This document shows positions 11,293 to 19,691 of a stretch of 20,200 nucleotides of DNA, in pieces. This stretch comes from a virus. The translations under genes were made by a program, and so were the position numbers. Below the pieces are notes generated by a model that did not search any database, was not told where the DNA came from, and saw nothing but the letters and a program-made list of their open reading frames with translations. The first letter of the stretch is position 1. Each line of letters begins with the position of its first letter. The stretch is from the IMG/VR virus record IMGVR_UViG_3300023242_000284, positions 1-20,200 of that record; one strand, 5' to 3'.

Positions 11293-11426
11293 AGCCCGTA
11301 CCATGCAGCGATTGCACATATCAAGAACAGACTCCACCGGCCCGGCCCCGCATGACCATTCCCCTGTGCGTAACGGGCGGCGCTCCCTAGCGCACCAATT
11401 AATATTGCGGCACATAAAGCAATCAC
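11196..11426 (-). CDS. Small membrane protein with three likely spans
   Basis: The 76-residue protein starts with GTG joined to the upstream stop (TAGTG) and has GAAGGAG 8 bases before it. Hydrophobic stretches lie at about 2-14 (IALCAAILIGALG), 31-43 (WSLFLICAIAAWYG) and 50-63. It is the last leftward gene of the late operon, after the holin and a small conserved gene. An accessory lysis or membrane role is a guess from this position. Confidence 0.55.
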   Translation of the reverse strand: MIALCAAILIGALGSAARYAQGNGHAGPGRWSLFLICAIAAWYGLQPQNLLDIALAWACAAFATLNRNSAITFLHR

Positions 11427-11659
11427 TAGAATTCTCCTTCATTTAACATGTCCTTGAGCAGGGCGGCCTTGGCAAGGTCCAGAGTCGCGATAACTTCAAG
11501 CACGTTCGCGCTAGACCCTGACATATACATGACGCCATCGTTAAGCCACCCAAGCACAAGAACGCTCTCAAGGTCTTGGCCTAGTGCAGCCTCGACTACT
11601 TTATCCGTCGGAATGTCGCCATGAATATCAAGCGGGAATTCTATGATATTGTCGGTCAT
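11426..11659 (-). CDS. Small conserved phage protein, paralogue of the gene at 10932-11147
   Basis: The 77-residue protein shares its whole core with the rightward gene at 10932: both have a (L/I)P-D-(R/K)V motif, VLGW followed by DG and a tyrosine, and an AK-ALL end. Identity is moderate, so the duplication is old or the two were acquired separately. It joins the holin gene by TAATG and the membrane protein gene by TAGTG. Function unknown. Confidence 0.7.
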   Translation of the reverse strand: MTDNIIEFPLDIHGDIPTDKVVEAALGQDLESVLVLGWLNDGVMYMSGSSANVLEVIATLDLAKAALLKDMLNEGEF

Positions 11660-12117
11660 TATTTTTTCCTTTGAGTCATTCTGTCACCAAACCACCAAGT
11701 CACTGACGATGTGGCCATGTAAATTACGGAACTGACAATCTCTGCCTTTGAACCTAGATCCGCTATTGTGAAATAAATGATTCCGAGCAGAATGATAAGA
11801 ATGCCTGTAACAGAAGGGCGAACCATCCGAAGCGTATCAATAACCCACTGTGAGGCTTTGCCCGTGTTGCTATCATGTGCATACGACGCATTACGAAGCT
11901 GAACGGCGGCTTGATCCAAAGCAATCTCACGTTCATTCTCAAATTCTTTATCTCTGATCTCCGAGTTAAGCCGTGTCAGCTCTAAAACGCGTTTATGTTC
12001 CGCGTCTTTCTCTTTGGCTTCTGCGTACCATGTGAACGCCTTTGTCACGAATCCGAACAAAAGACCGATGCCACCAGTGCCAGCACCAAACAGAGCAGAC
12101 GTAATTAAATCCATCAT
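11659..12117 (-). CDS. Putative three-span holin (GTA holin type)
   Basis: The 152-residue protein has a hydrophobic N-terminal segment (about 5-28), a charged coiled-coil-like middle (30-75) and two C-terminal spans: ITGILIILLGIIYFTIA-like residues at about 100-120 and IVSSVIYMATSSVTWWFGDR at about 125-144. The WFGDR end and positive tail recall the 3-TM holin family found in gene transfer agents and alphaproteobacterial phages. It would permeabilise the inner membrane and time lysis. The M15 endolysin gene directly upstream overlaps its start (TGATG), which supports the role. A GTG three bases earlier is an alternative start. Confidence 0.7.
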   Translation of the reverse strand: MMDLITSALFGAGTGGIGLLFGFVTKAFTWYAEAKEKDAEHKRVLELTRLNSEIRDKEFENEREIALDQAAVQLRNASYAHDSNTGKASQWVIDTLRMVRPSVTGILIILLGIIYFTIADLGSKAEIVSSVIYMATSSVTWWFGDRMTQRKK

Positions 12118-12491
12118 CACCAGGTTCTCGCTCTACCCATGTCAATATGCACGAATGTATTGTATTTCAATCCAAACCCCCGAAACCCCACGGCCCGTCC
12201 AATACGTTCGATTTCTTCTTTCGTCCCGATAGATAGCGGGATATCGAAAGCCGTGCCGAGGCGATGCTGAGAGAGAGGCGCACCGCCAATACGCGCATTA
12301 TGATATGCAGAACGATAAGCGCTATTCGGGGAAAACGGCACACCGATAATACGACGGAATTCATCCAACGCCTGTAGAGCCGGAACGTTGATGAGTATTT
12401 CGCCCGTTCCCTTACACGCAATCTCACGCGGCGAAAAGAAATCCGAGGGCCAAGCCGAGCTTGGAACATCCGTGTAATGCTCATAAATCAC
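12117..12491 (-). CDS. Peptidase M15 endolysin
   Basis: The 124-residue protein is a small M15-type peptidoglycan peptidase. The zinc ligands appear as H76 and D83 in SQHRLGTAFDI and H115 in FVHIDMG; the region PALQALDEFRRIIGVPF precedes a serine/arginine loop (NSAYRSAYHNARIGG) typical of the family. These enzymes cut peptide bonds in the stem or cross-link. No signal peptide is visible, so export would depend on the holin encoded next. Its GTG start overlaps the upstream stop (GTGA). Confidence 0.87.
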   Translation of the reverse strand: MIYEHYTDVPSSAWPSDFFSPREIACKGTGEILINVPALQALDEFRRIIGVPFSPNSAYRSAYHNARIGGAPLSQHRLGTAFDIPLSIGTKEEIERIGRAVGFRGFGLKYNTFVHIDMGRARTW

Positions 12492-13657
12492 CCTATCATG
12501 TCCGGGGTGACGGTTTGCCGTCCGACTTCGCCAAACTCTGAATGAATATCAATGCGCTTCATGTCGCGCGGCGTTCTGTATCCTGCCCCGTATGCGTATG
12601 CATCTCCAGGCGCAAGAATACGCAATGATTCAACTTTGGCTCCATTAAAGTCCTTGACTGAATCGTGGTGAACGTGGCCGATATAAATATATCGATGTTT
12701 TGTTTCTCCCCATGATACAGGCTGGTCTGTCGCCATCAACAAGGGTAGGTCCGCCATCTTTACTTTGTCGCCGTGGTGCGCGCCTATTAATGTCTGCCCG
12801 AATTGATGGTAATGAAATAACTTTGGTGAACGGTCCACTTCGACACGCGGGTTTTCTTCGTAAAGGCAATGCATAGCTTCCCGTAAGAACACCATAGAGG
12901 ACGCGTCATGGTTTCCGGCCACAACTATTACCCTCACCTTGTCGTGCTTCTCACAGGCCCTTGAAACGGCGTGACGGGTTGCTCTCATTGCAGCCCTGAC
13001 TATTCGAGGGTAACGCGTGTCTGCATCAAGGATGTTTTTAGATTTTTCGGTGACCGGAACGTATGAATCATAGTGCAGGAAATCACCCAATAAGATGATT
13101 AACGCCTCGCCTGATTTTGGTGCTGCATCGACGAGATAGTCCATAGCGCCATGCAATAAATGCTCGGCTTTCCCAGTGTCATAATTGTCAGTCGTTTCTT
13201 CATCCCATGCGAGCATGCCAATATGATGATCTCCGACCGGATAAATTGACAGCATGTCGGTATCTGCCTGTTTAGGCCGTTGTATTGCAGGTAATGGCTT
13301 TATATCGTCGCATAGGGCTTCAATTGCCTCATGCATTGCAATTTCAAGTTCTTCTTTGTCGCGCTCAGTCTTTTCCCAGACAAGTTTTGCCTCGCCCGTC
13401 TGTGCATCTCTTAATGTGCTTGTCGCTTTGACAAGAAAGCCCGCCGGGACAGGGTGTTGCCATCCGTGGGCTGGAGAATATCCATGACTTGCGGCTTTCT
13501 TTTTAACCGCGAGTATCGCTGTTGTGATGTTGGACTTAGCAAGGCCAAGCGATTCAGCAGCCTTTAGGTGAGTGCCATGCTCTGCTAATGCTTCATATTT
13601 AAGCCACTGTAAATCAGTCGAGTATTCACGTAAGTTCGGGTCTAGTTTGAACGGCAT
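12488..13657 (-). CDS. Metallophosphoesterase with N-terminal helix-turn-helix
   Basis: The 389-residue protein joins two parts. Residues about 15-50 (ALAEHGTHLKAAESLGLAKS) look like a helix-turn-helix. From about 135 a calcineurin-like phosphoesterase follows: D143 and H145 in GDHHIG, D192 in LLGDFLHYD, N249 and H250 in AGNHD, H295 in AHHGD, and H328 and H330 in GHVHH. All metal ligands are present, so it should hydrolyse a phosphate ester, substrate unknown. Similar phage proteins lie in late regions. The start has AGGAG eight bases upstream. Its place between a lipoprotein and the endolysin is unexplained. Confidence 0.85.
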   Translation of the reverse strand: MPFKLDPNLREYSTDLQWLKYEALAEHGTHLKAAESLGLAKSNITTAILAVKKKAASHGYSPAHGWQHPVPAGFLVKATSTLRDAQTGEAKLVWEKTERDKEELEIAMHEAIEALCDDIKPLPAIQRPKQADTDMLSIYPVGDHHIGMLAWDEETTDNYDTGKAEHLLHGAMDYLVDAAPKSGEALIILLGDFLHYDSYVPVTEKSKNILDADTRYPRIVRAAMRATRHAVSRACEKHDKVRVIVVAGNHDASSMVFLREAMHCLYEENPRVEVDRSPKLFHYHQFGQTLIGAHHGDKVKMADLPLLMATDQPVSWGETKHRYIYIGHVHHDSVKDFNGAKVESLRILAPGDAYAYGAGYRTPRDMKRIDIHSEFGEVGRQTVTPDMIG

Positions 13658-13667
13658 TTTGTTTCTC

Positions 13668-14057
13668 CTATGTCTGTTTTTGATTGGTCGGATAGACTGG
13701 ATATCCTTTAAGTAATTTCTTCATATGTTCGACAGGAATCATTAACGTATTTTGAACGCAAGACGATTCATCAAGCCAAACGACAAGCATTTGCGGGAAA
13801 CCTTCGACATGGTAAACCGCTATATGCGCTGCGCTTAAATGTGAAACCGGAGGCGTTGCATTATAGGCAGATATAAAAACCTCAGTCTCATTTGCGTCGA
13901 GCGGGCGTTCTTGTGCCGTTGGGTTTTTTGCGAATAAATCGGCCCGCCAATTAATAAACTCCGCTTTAACATCGTTACACATAGACACTTTTGGCGCTGG
14001 TGCAGTTGCACACCCGGCGAGAACTAACAGGATCAACAGAGCGTTTACACGCCTCAT
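13668..14057 (-). CDS. Lipoprotein, possible outer-membrane spanin subunit
   Basis: The 129-residue protein has a lipoprotein signal sequence ending LLVLAGC, with the lipidated cysteine at 16. The mature part begins ATAPAPKVS and is otherwise a soluble domain, larger than the short proline-rich Rz1-type subunits. It begins in an ATGA overlap with a gene encoding a membrane-anchored coiled coil, which is the order seen for Rz/Rz1 spanin pairs. The spanin role is inferred from this layout; a different virion or superinfection role is possible. Confidence 0.65.
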   Translation of the reverse strand: MRRVNALLILLVLAGCATAPAPKVSMCNDVKAEFINWRADLFAKNPTAQERPLDANETEVFISAYNATPPVSHLSAAHIAVYHVEGFPQMLVVWLDESSCVQNTLMIPVEHMKKLLKGYPVYPTNQKQT

Positions 14058-14386
14058 CAGATATCTCCCGACTTTTTTGCTGCGTCCATCAGACGCTCGA
14101 TGTCTTTCTCAGTCTCAGCTTGAAATCGGGCAGTCGAACTGTGATGCTCCGCTAATTTATCTGGCTTTAGCATTGAACCGAAAACTGAAATCTTGCTCTG
14201 TATAACGGGTAGCACCTCGTTGATGGCATCGATCTTCTCAAAGGCTGCGTCACTTGCCTTCTTGTTCTCCATGCCCTGCTGTGAGTTCTGCTTAGATACA
14301 CTCTCCAGCCTGACCAGCCAGACGACCAGAGCCAGTACCGCCATGATGAACGGCCAAACTGCCTTGAGGTCAGCTACTATATCCAT
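14057..14386 (-). CDS. Single-span coiled-coil membrane protein, possible inner-membrane spanin
   Basis: The 109-residue protein has an N-terminal span (FIMAVLALVVWLV, about 13-25) and a long charged helical part (ESVSKQNSQQGMENKKASDA, later FQAETEKDIERLMDAAKK), the general design of Rz-type inner-membrane spanin subunits. It overlaps both neighbours (TGATG and ATGA). The fit with the lipoprotein next door supports the spanin idea, but the sequence is too generic to prove it. Confidence 0.6.
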   Translation of the reverse strand: MDIVADLKAVWPFIMAVLALVVWLVRLESVSKQNSQQGMENKKASDAAFEKIDAINEVLPVIQSKISVFGSMLKPDKLAEHHSSTARFQAETEKDIERLMDAAKKSGDI

Positions 14387-14709
14387 CAGCCAAGTTTAGT
14401 TTTCATTAAGGCAGAGAATCCCATCCAAACCATAGCAAGTACCGATGTTGTGATGACGCCAACCGCGCACAACACACCCTTAGATTTTACAGAAGCACAG
14501 GCGTTGCGTTGGTTGCGCACATGCTCCATGTCTTTGCGGTATTCCGCTTTAGCTTCTGGAGTTGACGCATAGATGCCAAACCCCTCCAGCACTTCTTTAG
14601 CTGCGGCGATCCCAGATGATTGGGCAAGCGCGATAGCTTGGTGTCGGGTGATGTATGCGTTGCTATGCTCATCGAATACCCGGCGCTCTTCGCCGTTGAA
14701 GGCTTCCAT
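14386..14709 (-). CDS. Small protein with C-terminal membrane span
   Basis: The 107-residue protein has a soluble N-terminal part (MEAFNGEERRVFDEHSNAYI, then KDMEHVRNQRNACASVKSK) and a C-terminal hydrophobic segment (GVLCAVGVITTSVLAMVWMG) of one long or two short spans. Located after the fibre genes and before the spanin-like pair, it may belong to the lysis or virion-exit group. The family was not recognised. Confidence 0.6.
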   Translation of the reverse strand: MEAFNGEERRVFDEHSNAYITRHQAIALAQSSGIAAAKEVLEGFGIYASTPEAKAEYRKDMEHVRNQRNACASVKSKGVLCAVGVITTSVLAMVWMGFSALMKTKLG

Positions 14710-14972
14710 TAGAGCTTGGCCCTCTCAAGGTCTATCGCTGCAACGGCAGCAGACCACCAAGCAACAGCAGTTGCGTCACCTGTGTCACGCTCACGCTCTC
14801 TGCGCTTGGTCATTGTACTCTCAATGCGTTCTATCTCTGCGAACACTGCCCTAGCAGTAGCCCCATCTTCAAACGTTGCATCGACAGCATCTTGAGCAGT
14901 TTCTTCTGCCGCTGTGAAGTTCACTGTTACTGGGTCTGAGCCAGCAGCGATTATGATTTGTGTACGTGCCAT
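14709..14972 (-). CDS. Small protein following the tail fibre
   Basis: The 87-residue protein begins MARTQIIIAAGSDPVTVNFT and continues as an acidic helix (AEETAQDAVDATFEDGATAR) then a basic one (STMTKRRERERDTGD). It starts a single base after the fibre stop and ends in a TAATG overlap. Small genes at this site often encode fibre chaperones or accessory subunits; nothing specific is seen here. Confidence 0.6.
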   Translation of the reverse strand: MARTQIIIAAGSDPVTVNFTAAEETAQDAVDATFEDGATARAVFAEIERIESTMTKRRERERDTGDATAVAWWSAAVAAIDLERAKL

Positions 14973-14973
14973 G

Positions 14974-16143
14974 TTACGAACCCCATACTTGAATTGAACC
15001 AGAGAATGTAGACGACCCCGGCTTAAAGCGGATACCTGTTACCGCGCCTGTCGCGCCTTGGTACTGGCTAGTCGCTGTTGTGTTTACATAAGTCGTATCA
15101 TCGAATACGCCGTGACAGAATAAAGTCTTATTATCAACGGTCTGATCTGGGCGAGGTAACTCAATATAATGGGCTGAGTTTGTCCCTCGCATATAACCTA
15201 AAACGCCAGTCGCGGCAGCAGTCGAGCTAACCGCTGTTAGACCTCTGACCATGTAACTCGCGTATGATGCTGTGGCCCAAGCACCACCAACCTTCACTTC
15301 GTACCGCAACTCAACGTCGCCAGCAGCCGCAGGGACCATATCGAAACAATGGATTTCGATCATGTCATTTGAGGCGAAGTAGCCATCGAATGTAATAACG
15401 GACTGTGCAGAGAACGCCAAACTCTCAGCTAATAGTGTTCGACCACCAGAAGGGGTTGCAAAAGTAGGAGCCACGCCAGCACCGCCAGAAGTTAATATTT
15501 GCCCAGACGTGCCAACTGCAACCACCGCAGGAGCGCCAGCAGCGTCCCATGTTATCAACTCGCCGTCTGTGCCGTTGGCAAGGGAGGCGATGGGTAGTTT
15601 TGACCAATCAGCGTCCGTCGCATCAGATATTAAAACAGTATTAGCTGCACCAATTGCCACACGCTCCGCCGCCCCAGACCCGCCACCGCGTATCATATCC
15701 CCTTGAGTCGTCATAGGGTTGGTAAATCCAGATTCCGCTGAAACCCTAGATGCCTGAAATGCTGTGCCGTCGTAAACAAACATATAAAACTTGCCCGCAA
15801 CTAATTCGCCAGCCGTTACTGCAGATCCATTAATTTCGACGGCCTTAGTCCCAAGCGAGTCAATATTAAGTGTTGCTGCGCCGGTATTTGTACCGCCTAA
15901 TTTCGCAACAAATAATTGGTTCGAAGCATAGGCCGTGATTGTCATGCCGGATGTCAAAGTTATAGTATCTGTGCCTGACGTGGTTTTAGCCCCGCCGAAA
16001 AAGTCACGCCAAGCCGCAACGTCTGCCATCTCTTGACGTGCTGAATTGTTGACTTGGCTCGGTGCCATACCTTCAGCCCAATCGATATTGCCGACGGACG
16101 CGTTTGATGCAGGGGTTGTTGACCAGTTATAAAAGGTTGCCAT
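14974..16143 (-). CDS. Tail fibre protein
   Basis: I start at 16143 (389 residues), where AGGAAG lies 8 bases upstream, rather than at the upstream in-frame start at 16197 inside the previous gene. The N-terminus (MATFYNWSTTPASNASVGNI, then DWAEGMAPSQVNNSARQEMA) is a pattern I know from podovirus and siphovirus fibres and probably attaches the fibre to the virion. Thr/Gly/Ser-rich beta repeats follow (TDTITLTSGMTITAYASNQL, later GGRTLLAESLAF). The C-terminal beta-rich part should bind the host receptor and ends QVWGS. Confidence 0.8.
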   Translation of the reverse strand: MATFYNWSTTPASNASVGNIDWAEGMAPSQVNNSARQEMADVAAWRDFFGGAKTTSGTDTITLTSGMTITAYASNQLFVAKLGGTNTGAATLNIDSLGTKAVEINGSAVTAGELVAGKFYMFVYDGTAFQASRVSAESGFTNPMTTQGDMIRGGGSGAAERVAIGAANTVLISDATDADWSKLPIASLANGTDGELITWDAAGAPAVVAVGTSGQILTSGGAGVAPTFATPSGGRTLLAESLAFSAQSVITFDGYFASNDMIEIHCFDMVPAAAGDVELRYEVKVGGAWATASYASYMVRGLTAVSSTAAATGVLGYMRGTNSAHYIELPRPDQTVDNKTLFCHGVFDDTTYVNTTATSQYQGATGAVTGIRFKPGSSTFSGSIQVWGS

Positions 16144-16144
16144 A

Positions 16145-17503
16145 TTATTTCTTCCTATCTTTTCTATAAGGCGGTATTGCTCCGCCAGCTGCGGCACCTT
16201 CGCCCATTCCGAGCAAGCCTTGATATGGTAACGATGATGGGGTGTACGCCCTTGGCTTTGCGCCTGACGTTAACGCTCTAACTGTTGATGCGGCTTGTTT
16301 TGTCCCTTGTTTAGCCGCTTGCGCAGCAAGGTTACCTCCAGCGCCAAGGGCTAGCATTCCAGGGACACCCCCTAGAGCATACGCACCCGCTCCGCCTATG
16401 TACGGCATCATAGCCTTAGATTGCTGTTCTGAAGTTGGGCCAAACTTGCCAATGGTTCTGAGTAGATTTACACCTGCTGTGCCTTGTGCAACTTTCTTCA
16501 AAGCGTCCCGCTCAGTCTTGTTAAATATGTTCTTTTTAACGTCCTGCTTTAGCAAAGCGCGGGCGGCATTCCTTAATCCCATTTCTTCACCTGACGCAGC
16601 GTTTGAAGCGTTTTCTATCATATCGTCAATAATCTTTGACTTGTTGGCTTTGGTCCATAATGCATCCCCTTCCTTAAGAGTATTAATGTATTTTTTAGGG
16701 TCGCTGGAACGTGGGCCCCAAGGGCCTTTTGGCGCAACATCATCAACGCCTATGCGACGAAGGTAATCATCTATATATGTTACCATCTTCCCGCCTATGC
16801 GAACCTCGTCTTTGTCTAAACTGCTTTTAGCAGACTTAGCGAGACGCCGAATAATACTTAATTCTTGCGCGTCTATATCGCTGCCTTTGTATTTCGCAAT
16901 TTCGTTTAACGCGGTAGACGCTTTAGGATGCAGCCCTTCAGCAAAACCTTCTGACTTCAAACTTGGCCCCATACCGTCAACCATGCTGTCAAAACTATTC
17001 GAATTTATGACAACGTTAGATTTCTTTGCCGCGTTATATTTTTCCTTCCCCGCCGCTTTTAATTGATCAGTCGTTGGTGCGTCTCTAATATCGGACCTTG
17101 TTAGTTTGTTTGGCGTTCGCTTAGGCATTGGCTTTAACTGTGAGGAAAAAGGCGCAAATGCACCCAATGCGCCGCGCGTGATGTCCTCTTCTGTTATATC
17201 ACCACCAGATAGTGCTTGTTTAGGCATTGATACGCCCCGCGCGGCTTCATACACCCATGCAGGGGCAGTGAAGTCTGTCATAGTGTCGCCTTCATTAAAG
17301 GACGGCATTGGCAGGAAACCAGGTCTTTCTATATTAGGTTCAAGACCAAACGTTCCTTCAACTCTTTGATCTAGCGTTGGTTGGTCTTCAAACTTCTGCC
17401 CTTGAGATGCGCGTATAGCCTTGGCAAAGCGCGTTGCCGCGTCAGTGTCACCAGCCGCGTGTGCAGCCTTAAATCCTGCCTTTAGGCGTTCTATATCTGC
17501 CAT
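16145..17503 (-). CDS. Putative internal virion or ejection protein
   Basis: The 452-residue protein starts MADIERLKAGFKAAHAAGDT followed by DAATRFAKAIRAS, a helical start I know from podovirus internal and virion-associated proteins. The middle is basic and helical. Near the C-terminus a glycine- and alanine-rich hydrophobic segment (YIGGAGAYALGGVPGMLALG) could insert into a membrane, as expected of proteins that form the DNA-ejection conduit. It ends YRKDRKK, next to the fibre start. The exact homologue is unknown. Confidence 0.65.
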   Translation of the reverse strand: MADIERLKAGFKAAHAAGDTDAATRFAKAIRASQGQKFEDQPTLDQRVEGTFGLEPNIERPGFLPMPSFNEGDTMTDFTAPAWVYEAARGVSMPKQALSGGDITEEDITRGALGAFAPFSSQLKPMPKRTPNKLTRSDIRDAPTTDQLKAAGKEKYNAAKKSNVVINSNSFDSMVDGMGPSLKSEGFAEGLHPKASTALNEIAKYKGSDIDAQELSIIRRLAKSAKSSLDKDEVRIGGKMVTYIDDYLRRIGVDDVAPKGPWGPRSSDPKKYINTLKEGDALWTKANKSKIIDDMIENASNAASGEEMGLRNAARALLKQDVKKNIFNKTERDALKKVAQGTAGVNLLRTIGKFGPTSEQQSKAMMPYIGGAGAYALGGVPGMLALGAGGNLAAQAAKQGTKQAASTVRALTSGAKPRAYTPSSLPYQGLLGMGEGAAAGGAIPPYRKDRKK

Positions 17504-18828
17504 TATTTTGCGCCTATAGGGGCATAAAGATTTAAATCGTCTTCTAACTGTTTATCGAATTCAACAACCGGAGAGGACGAAGTTCCGAGGATAGTCGCCA
17601 TTTCCTCCGCCGATAGGAAATCTGTTTTTCTAAACTCCGCTCTTAGTTTTCCTACTTCTTTTCGGGCTTCTCTTTCTGTCATTCCAGAGTCGAGCGCATC
17701 TAATTCAGCGTCTAATAAGACTTCAGCGCGTCTAGCCTGTTCACCCATGACTTTAGCAATAATTATGTTACCTTCACGCGAATTTCCAAGGCTTGGACCT
17801 GCGGCTTTGAATGCGTCCATTTCTTTTTCTGAAATAGATCCTTTCGTGCCTGCGATTCTGTCCATAACAAAGTCCATTTGCAGAACATTAAATTGCTCTA
17901 AACTTGTTATTTCTTTCATATCAACGGGCAGGCCTATAGCGTTGCCTACCCTCCCCGCTAGGAGCCGCCATTCAGCGCCGTAACCAGTCGGGGAAGACGC
18001 TGCAAGCCTGCCCATTGCGGCTGCTTTATCTCGCGTTGATGCAATGCCGTCGTATTTATCCATAAGAGCCCCTCTGCGTCCTGACAATCTTGCTTGTGCG
18101 GCTGTCTCTGACTTATTCTCAATAAGAGGTGTTTTCTTTTGTAGTTCTTTAACATAGGCGTAGAATTCAGGAGTGCCTGGCATTAAACCGGCGTCTTTAG
18201 CCTGTTGAGCGTAATTGCCAACTTTAACGGCGTCTTTTGGAGACCCGTGTTTCGTCGGATCAAAATTATTTGGCCGAATCATAACATTCTTGCCTGAAGC
18301 AATATCTAAGACTTCAATCGGGTTGCCTTGTTTCGCGGCCTTTGGTGCGCCTTGGTAATTAATTATCTCCCCCGTGAGAGAGTTTTTCTGACCATAGCCG
18401 CCTTGCTTGTATGGGTTTTGAACCGTGCTAAATGTCGCAGTCGGCTTTGCAAACTTCTGTTCCATCATCATTTTCATGCCCACTTCTGGGTTTGATTTTA
18501 AAAATGCCAACTTGAGAGGGTCGCCACCAGCCAATTGCTCGAACATAGCTTCTTGCTCAACCTTCTTTTTGTTCTGTGCCATGCCGCCCGCCATGCCCGC
18601 AAGTCCACTCATAGCTTGCCCGAAGCGGCCGCCGTTCTGTGGCGCTTGCAACATGCCTTGTCCTGCGCCCATTAAAGCGCTTGAGATTGTCTGCATACGG
18701 CCAGGCTTATCAAAGTAATCTAAGAGACCGCCGCCCTGTTGTGGCGAAGGTTGCCCCGGATTAGCGTAAGAGCCAGCTTTGTATTTGGCTGGATTGCTTG
18801 AAGAGAATATATCATCGAGAATGCCCAT
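17503..18828 (-). CDS. Putative virion or ejection protein
   Basis: The 441-residue protein has a Gly/Met/Gln-rich N-terminal third (ALMGAGQGMLQAPQNGGRFG, then GLAGMAGGMAQNKKK) typical of phage internal proteins, a middle with KHGSPKDAVKVGNYAQQAKD and a helical C-terminal part (ELDALDSGMTEREARKEVGK). AGGAG lies 9 bases before the ATG. It joins the next gene by TAATG. Gene order suggests a component of the ejection apparatus. Confidence 0.65.
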   Translation of the reverse strand: MGILDDIFSSSNPAKYKAGSYANPGQPSPQQGGGLLDYFDKPGRMQTISSALMGAGQGMLQAPQNGGRFGQAMSGLAGMAGGMAQNKKKVEQEAMFEQLAGGDPLKLAFLKSNPEVGMKMMMEQKFAKPTATFSTVQNPYKQGGYGQKNSLTGEIINYQGAPKAAKQGNPIEVLDIASGKNVMIRPNNFDPTKHGSPKDAVKVGNYAQQAKDAGLMPGTPEFYAYVKELQKKTPLIENKSETAAQARLSGRRGALMDKYDGIASTRDKAAAMGRLAASSPTGYGAEWRLLAGRVGNAIGLPVDMKEITSLEQFNVLQMDFVMDRIAGTKGSISEKEMDAFKAAGPSLGNSREGNIIIAKVMGEQARRAEVLLDAELDALDSGMTEREARKEVGKLRAEFRKTDFLSAEEMATILGTSSSPVVEFDKQLEDDLNLYAPIGAK

Positions 18829-18840
18829 GTCTAAATACTC

Positions 18841-19689
18841 CTATGAAGCCAATGACGCTAATGCGCCAGCACCAAGCAAACCGCTGCCAATAGTTGAGCC
18901 GAGGCGACTCCCACCACCACCGCTTGAAGTCTGAGTGCCAATAGACGTGCCTCCCATGTTGCCTTGAACCGCGTTGTTAAACATCGCAAGGCGTTGGAAA
19001 GGCTCTGTCTGTTCAAAGTTAAATCGTTCGATTGCATCATTGATACCTTGTTGATTAAGGGCCTCACGCGCTTGGCCAACCTCACCAAGTGCCGCGAAGT
19101 CATGGTAATCTGTTTCCGCAAGCTGTGGTGCCATCTGCATAGCGTTCATTTGGTTTTTGCGTTCGTCTGAATAGTTCTGATATCCAAGCGCGCCGATTGA
19201 ATCACCCAAGCCCTGACCTAATGCTCGTGATGCAAGACCTGAGTTTGTGCGCCCTGATTGTGCAAATTGTCCTTGAACTTTCGGCATGACCTGCTCTGTA
19301 ACGCGGTCTGCCATTTGGCTAAAATAGGGGTTGCCCGCGTCAAGAAATTGTCCGCTATTGGTTGCGACGTTCTGAGCTTGCGCCATTTGGTTAACTGGTG
19401 AGCCTTGATAACCCCGTGCAGCTTGGCCTTGGAGTGCGGCCTCAGTCTCGCCTGCGAATGGCGCATAAGTTTGACCGGGGAAATACTGCATACGCTGTGC
19501 AGCGTTTGAGAAGTCGCCCGCTTGCAAAGCCGTGTCTTGCTGGCCTTGAGGCAAGTTGTCAGTTGGCACACCAGTCAGGCCAGCTTGTAGACCGAATATG
19601 GTCTGTAACGAGCCTTTCTGTTCATCCCATGGCTCAGTCTTAGTTGTCTGAGTGTCGGGAATTTCTTGTTGTTTTGGTGAACCGCCCAT
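18841..19689 (-). CDS. Putative virion-associated protein, Gln/Gly-rich
   Basis: The 282-residue protein is Gln-, Ala- and Gly-rich. NPYFSQMADRVTEQVMPKVQ followed by GQFAQSGRTNSGLASRALGQ resembles a family of phage structural proteins placed near the tail and ejection genes. A Gly/Ser tail ends LLGAGALASLAS. AGGAA is 9 bases before the start. It lies between the GNAT-like gene and the next ejection-type gene. Confidence 0.65.
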   Translation of the reverse strand: MGGSPKQQEIPDTQTTKTEPWDEQKGSLQTIFGLQAGLTGVPTDNLPQGQQDTALQAGDFSNAAQRMQYFPGQTYAPFAGETEAALQGQAARGYQGSPVNQMAQAQNVATNSGQFLDAGNPYFSQMADRVTEQVMPKVQGQFAQSGRTNSGLASRALGQGLGDSIGALGYQNYSDERKNQMNAMQMAPQLAETDYHDFAALGEVGQAREALNQQGINDAIERFNFEQTEPFQRLAMFNNAVQGNMGGTSIGTQTSSGGGGSRLGSTIGSGLLGAGALASLAS

Positions 19690-19691
19690 GA

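Noticed and set aside
16242-16766. 174-residue rightward ORF
   Set aside because: It is antisense to the 452-residue virion gene, has no ribosome-binding site and a Cys/Ser/Pro-rich shadow composition.
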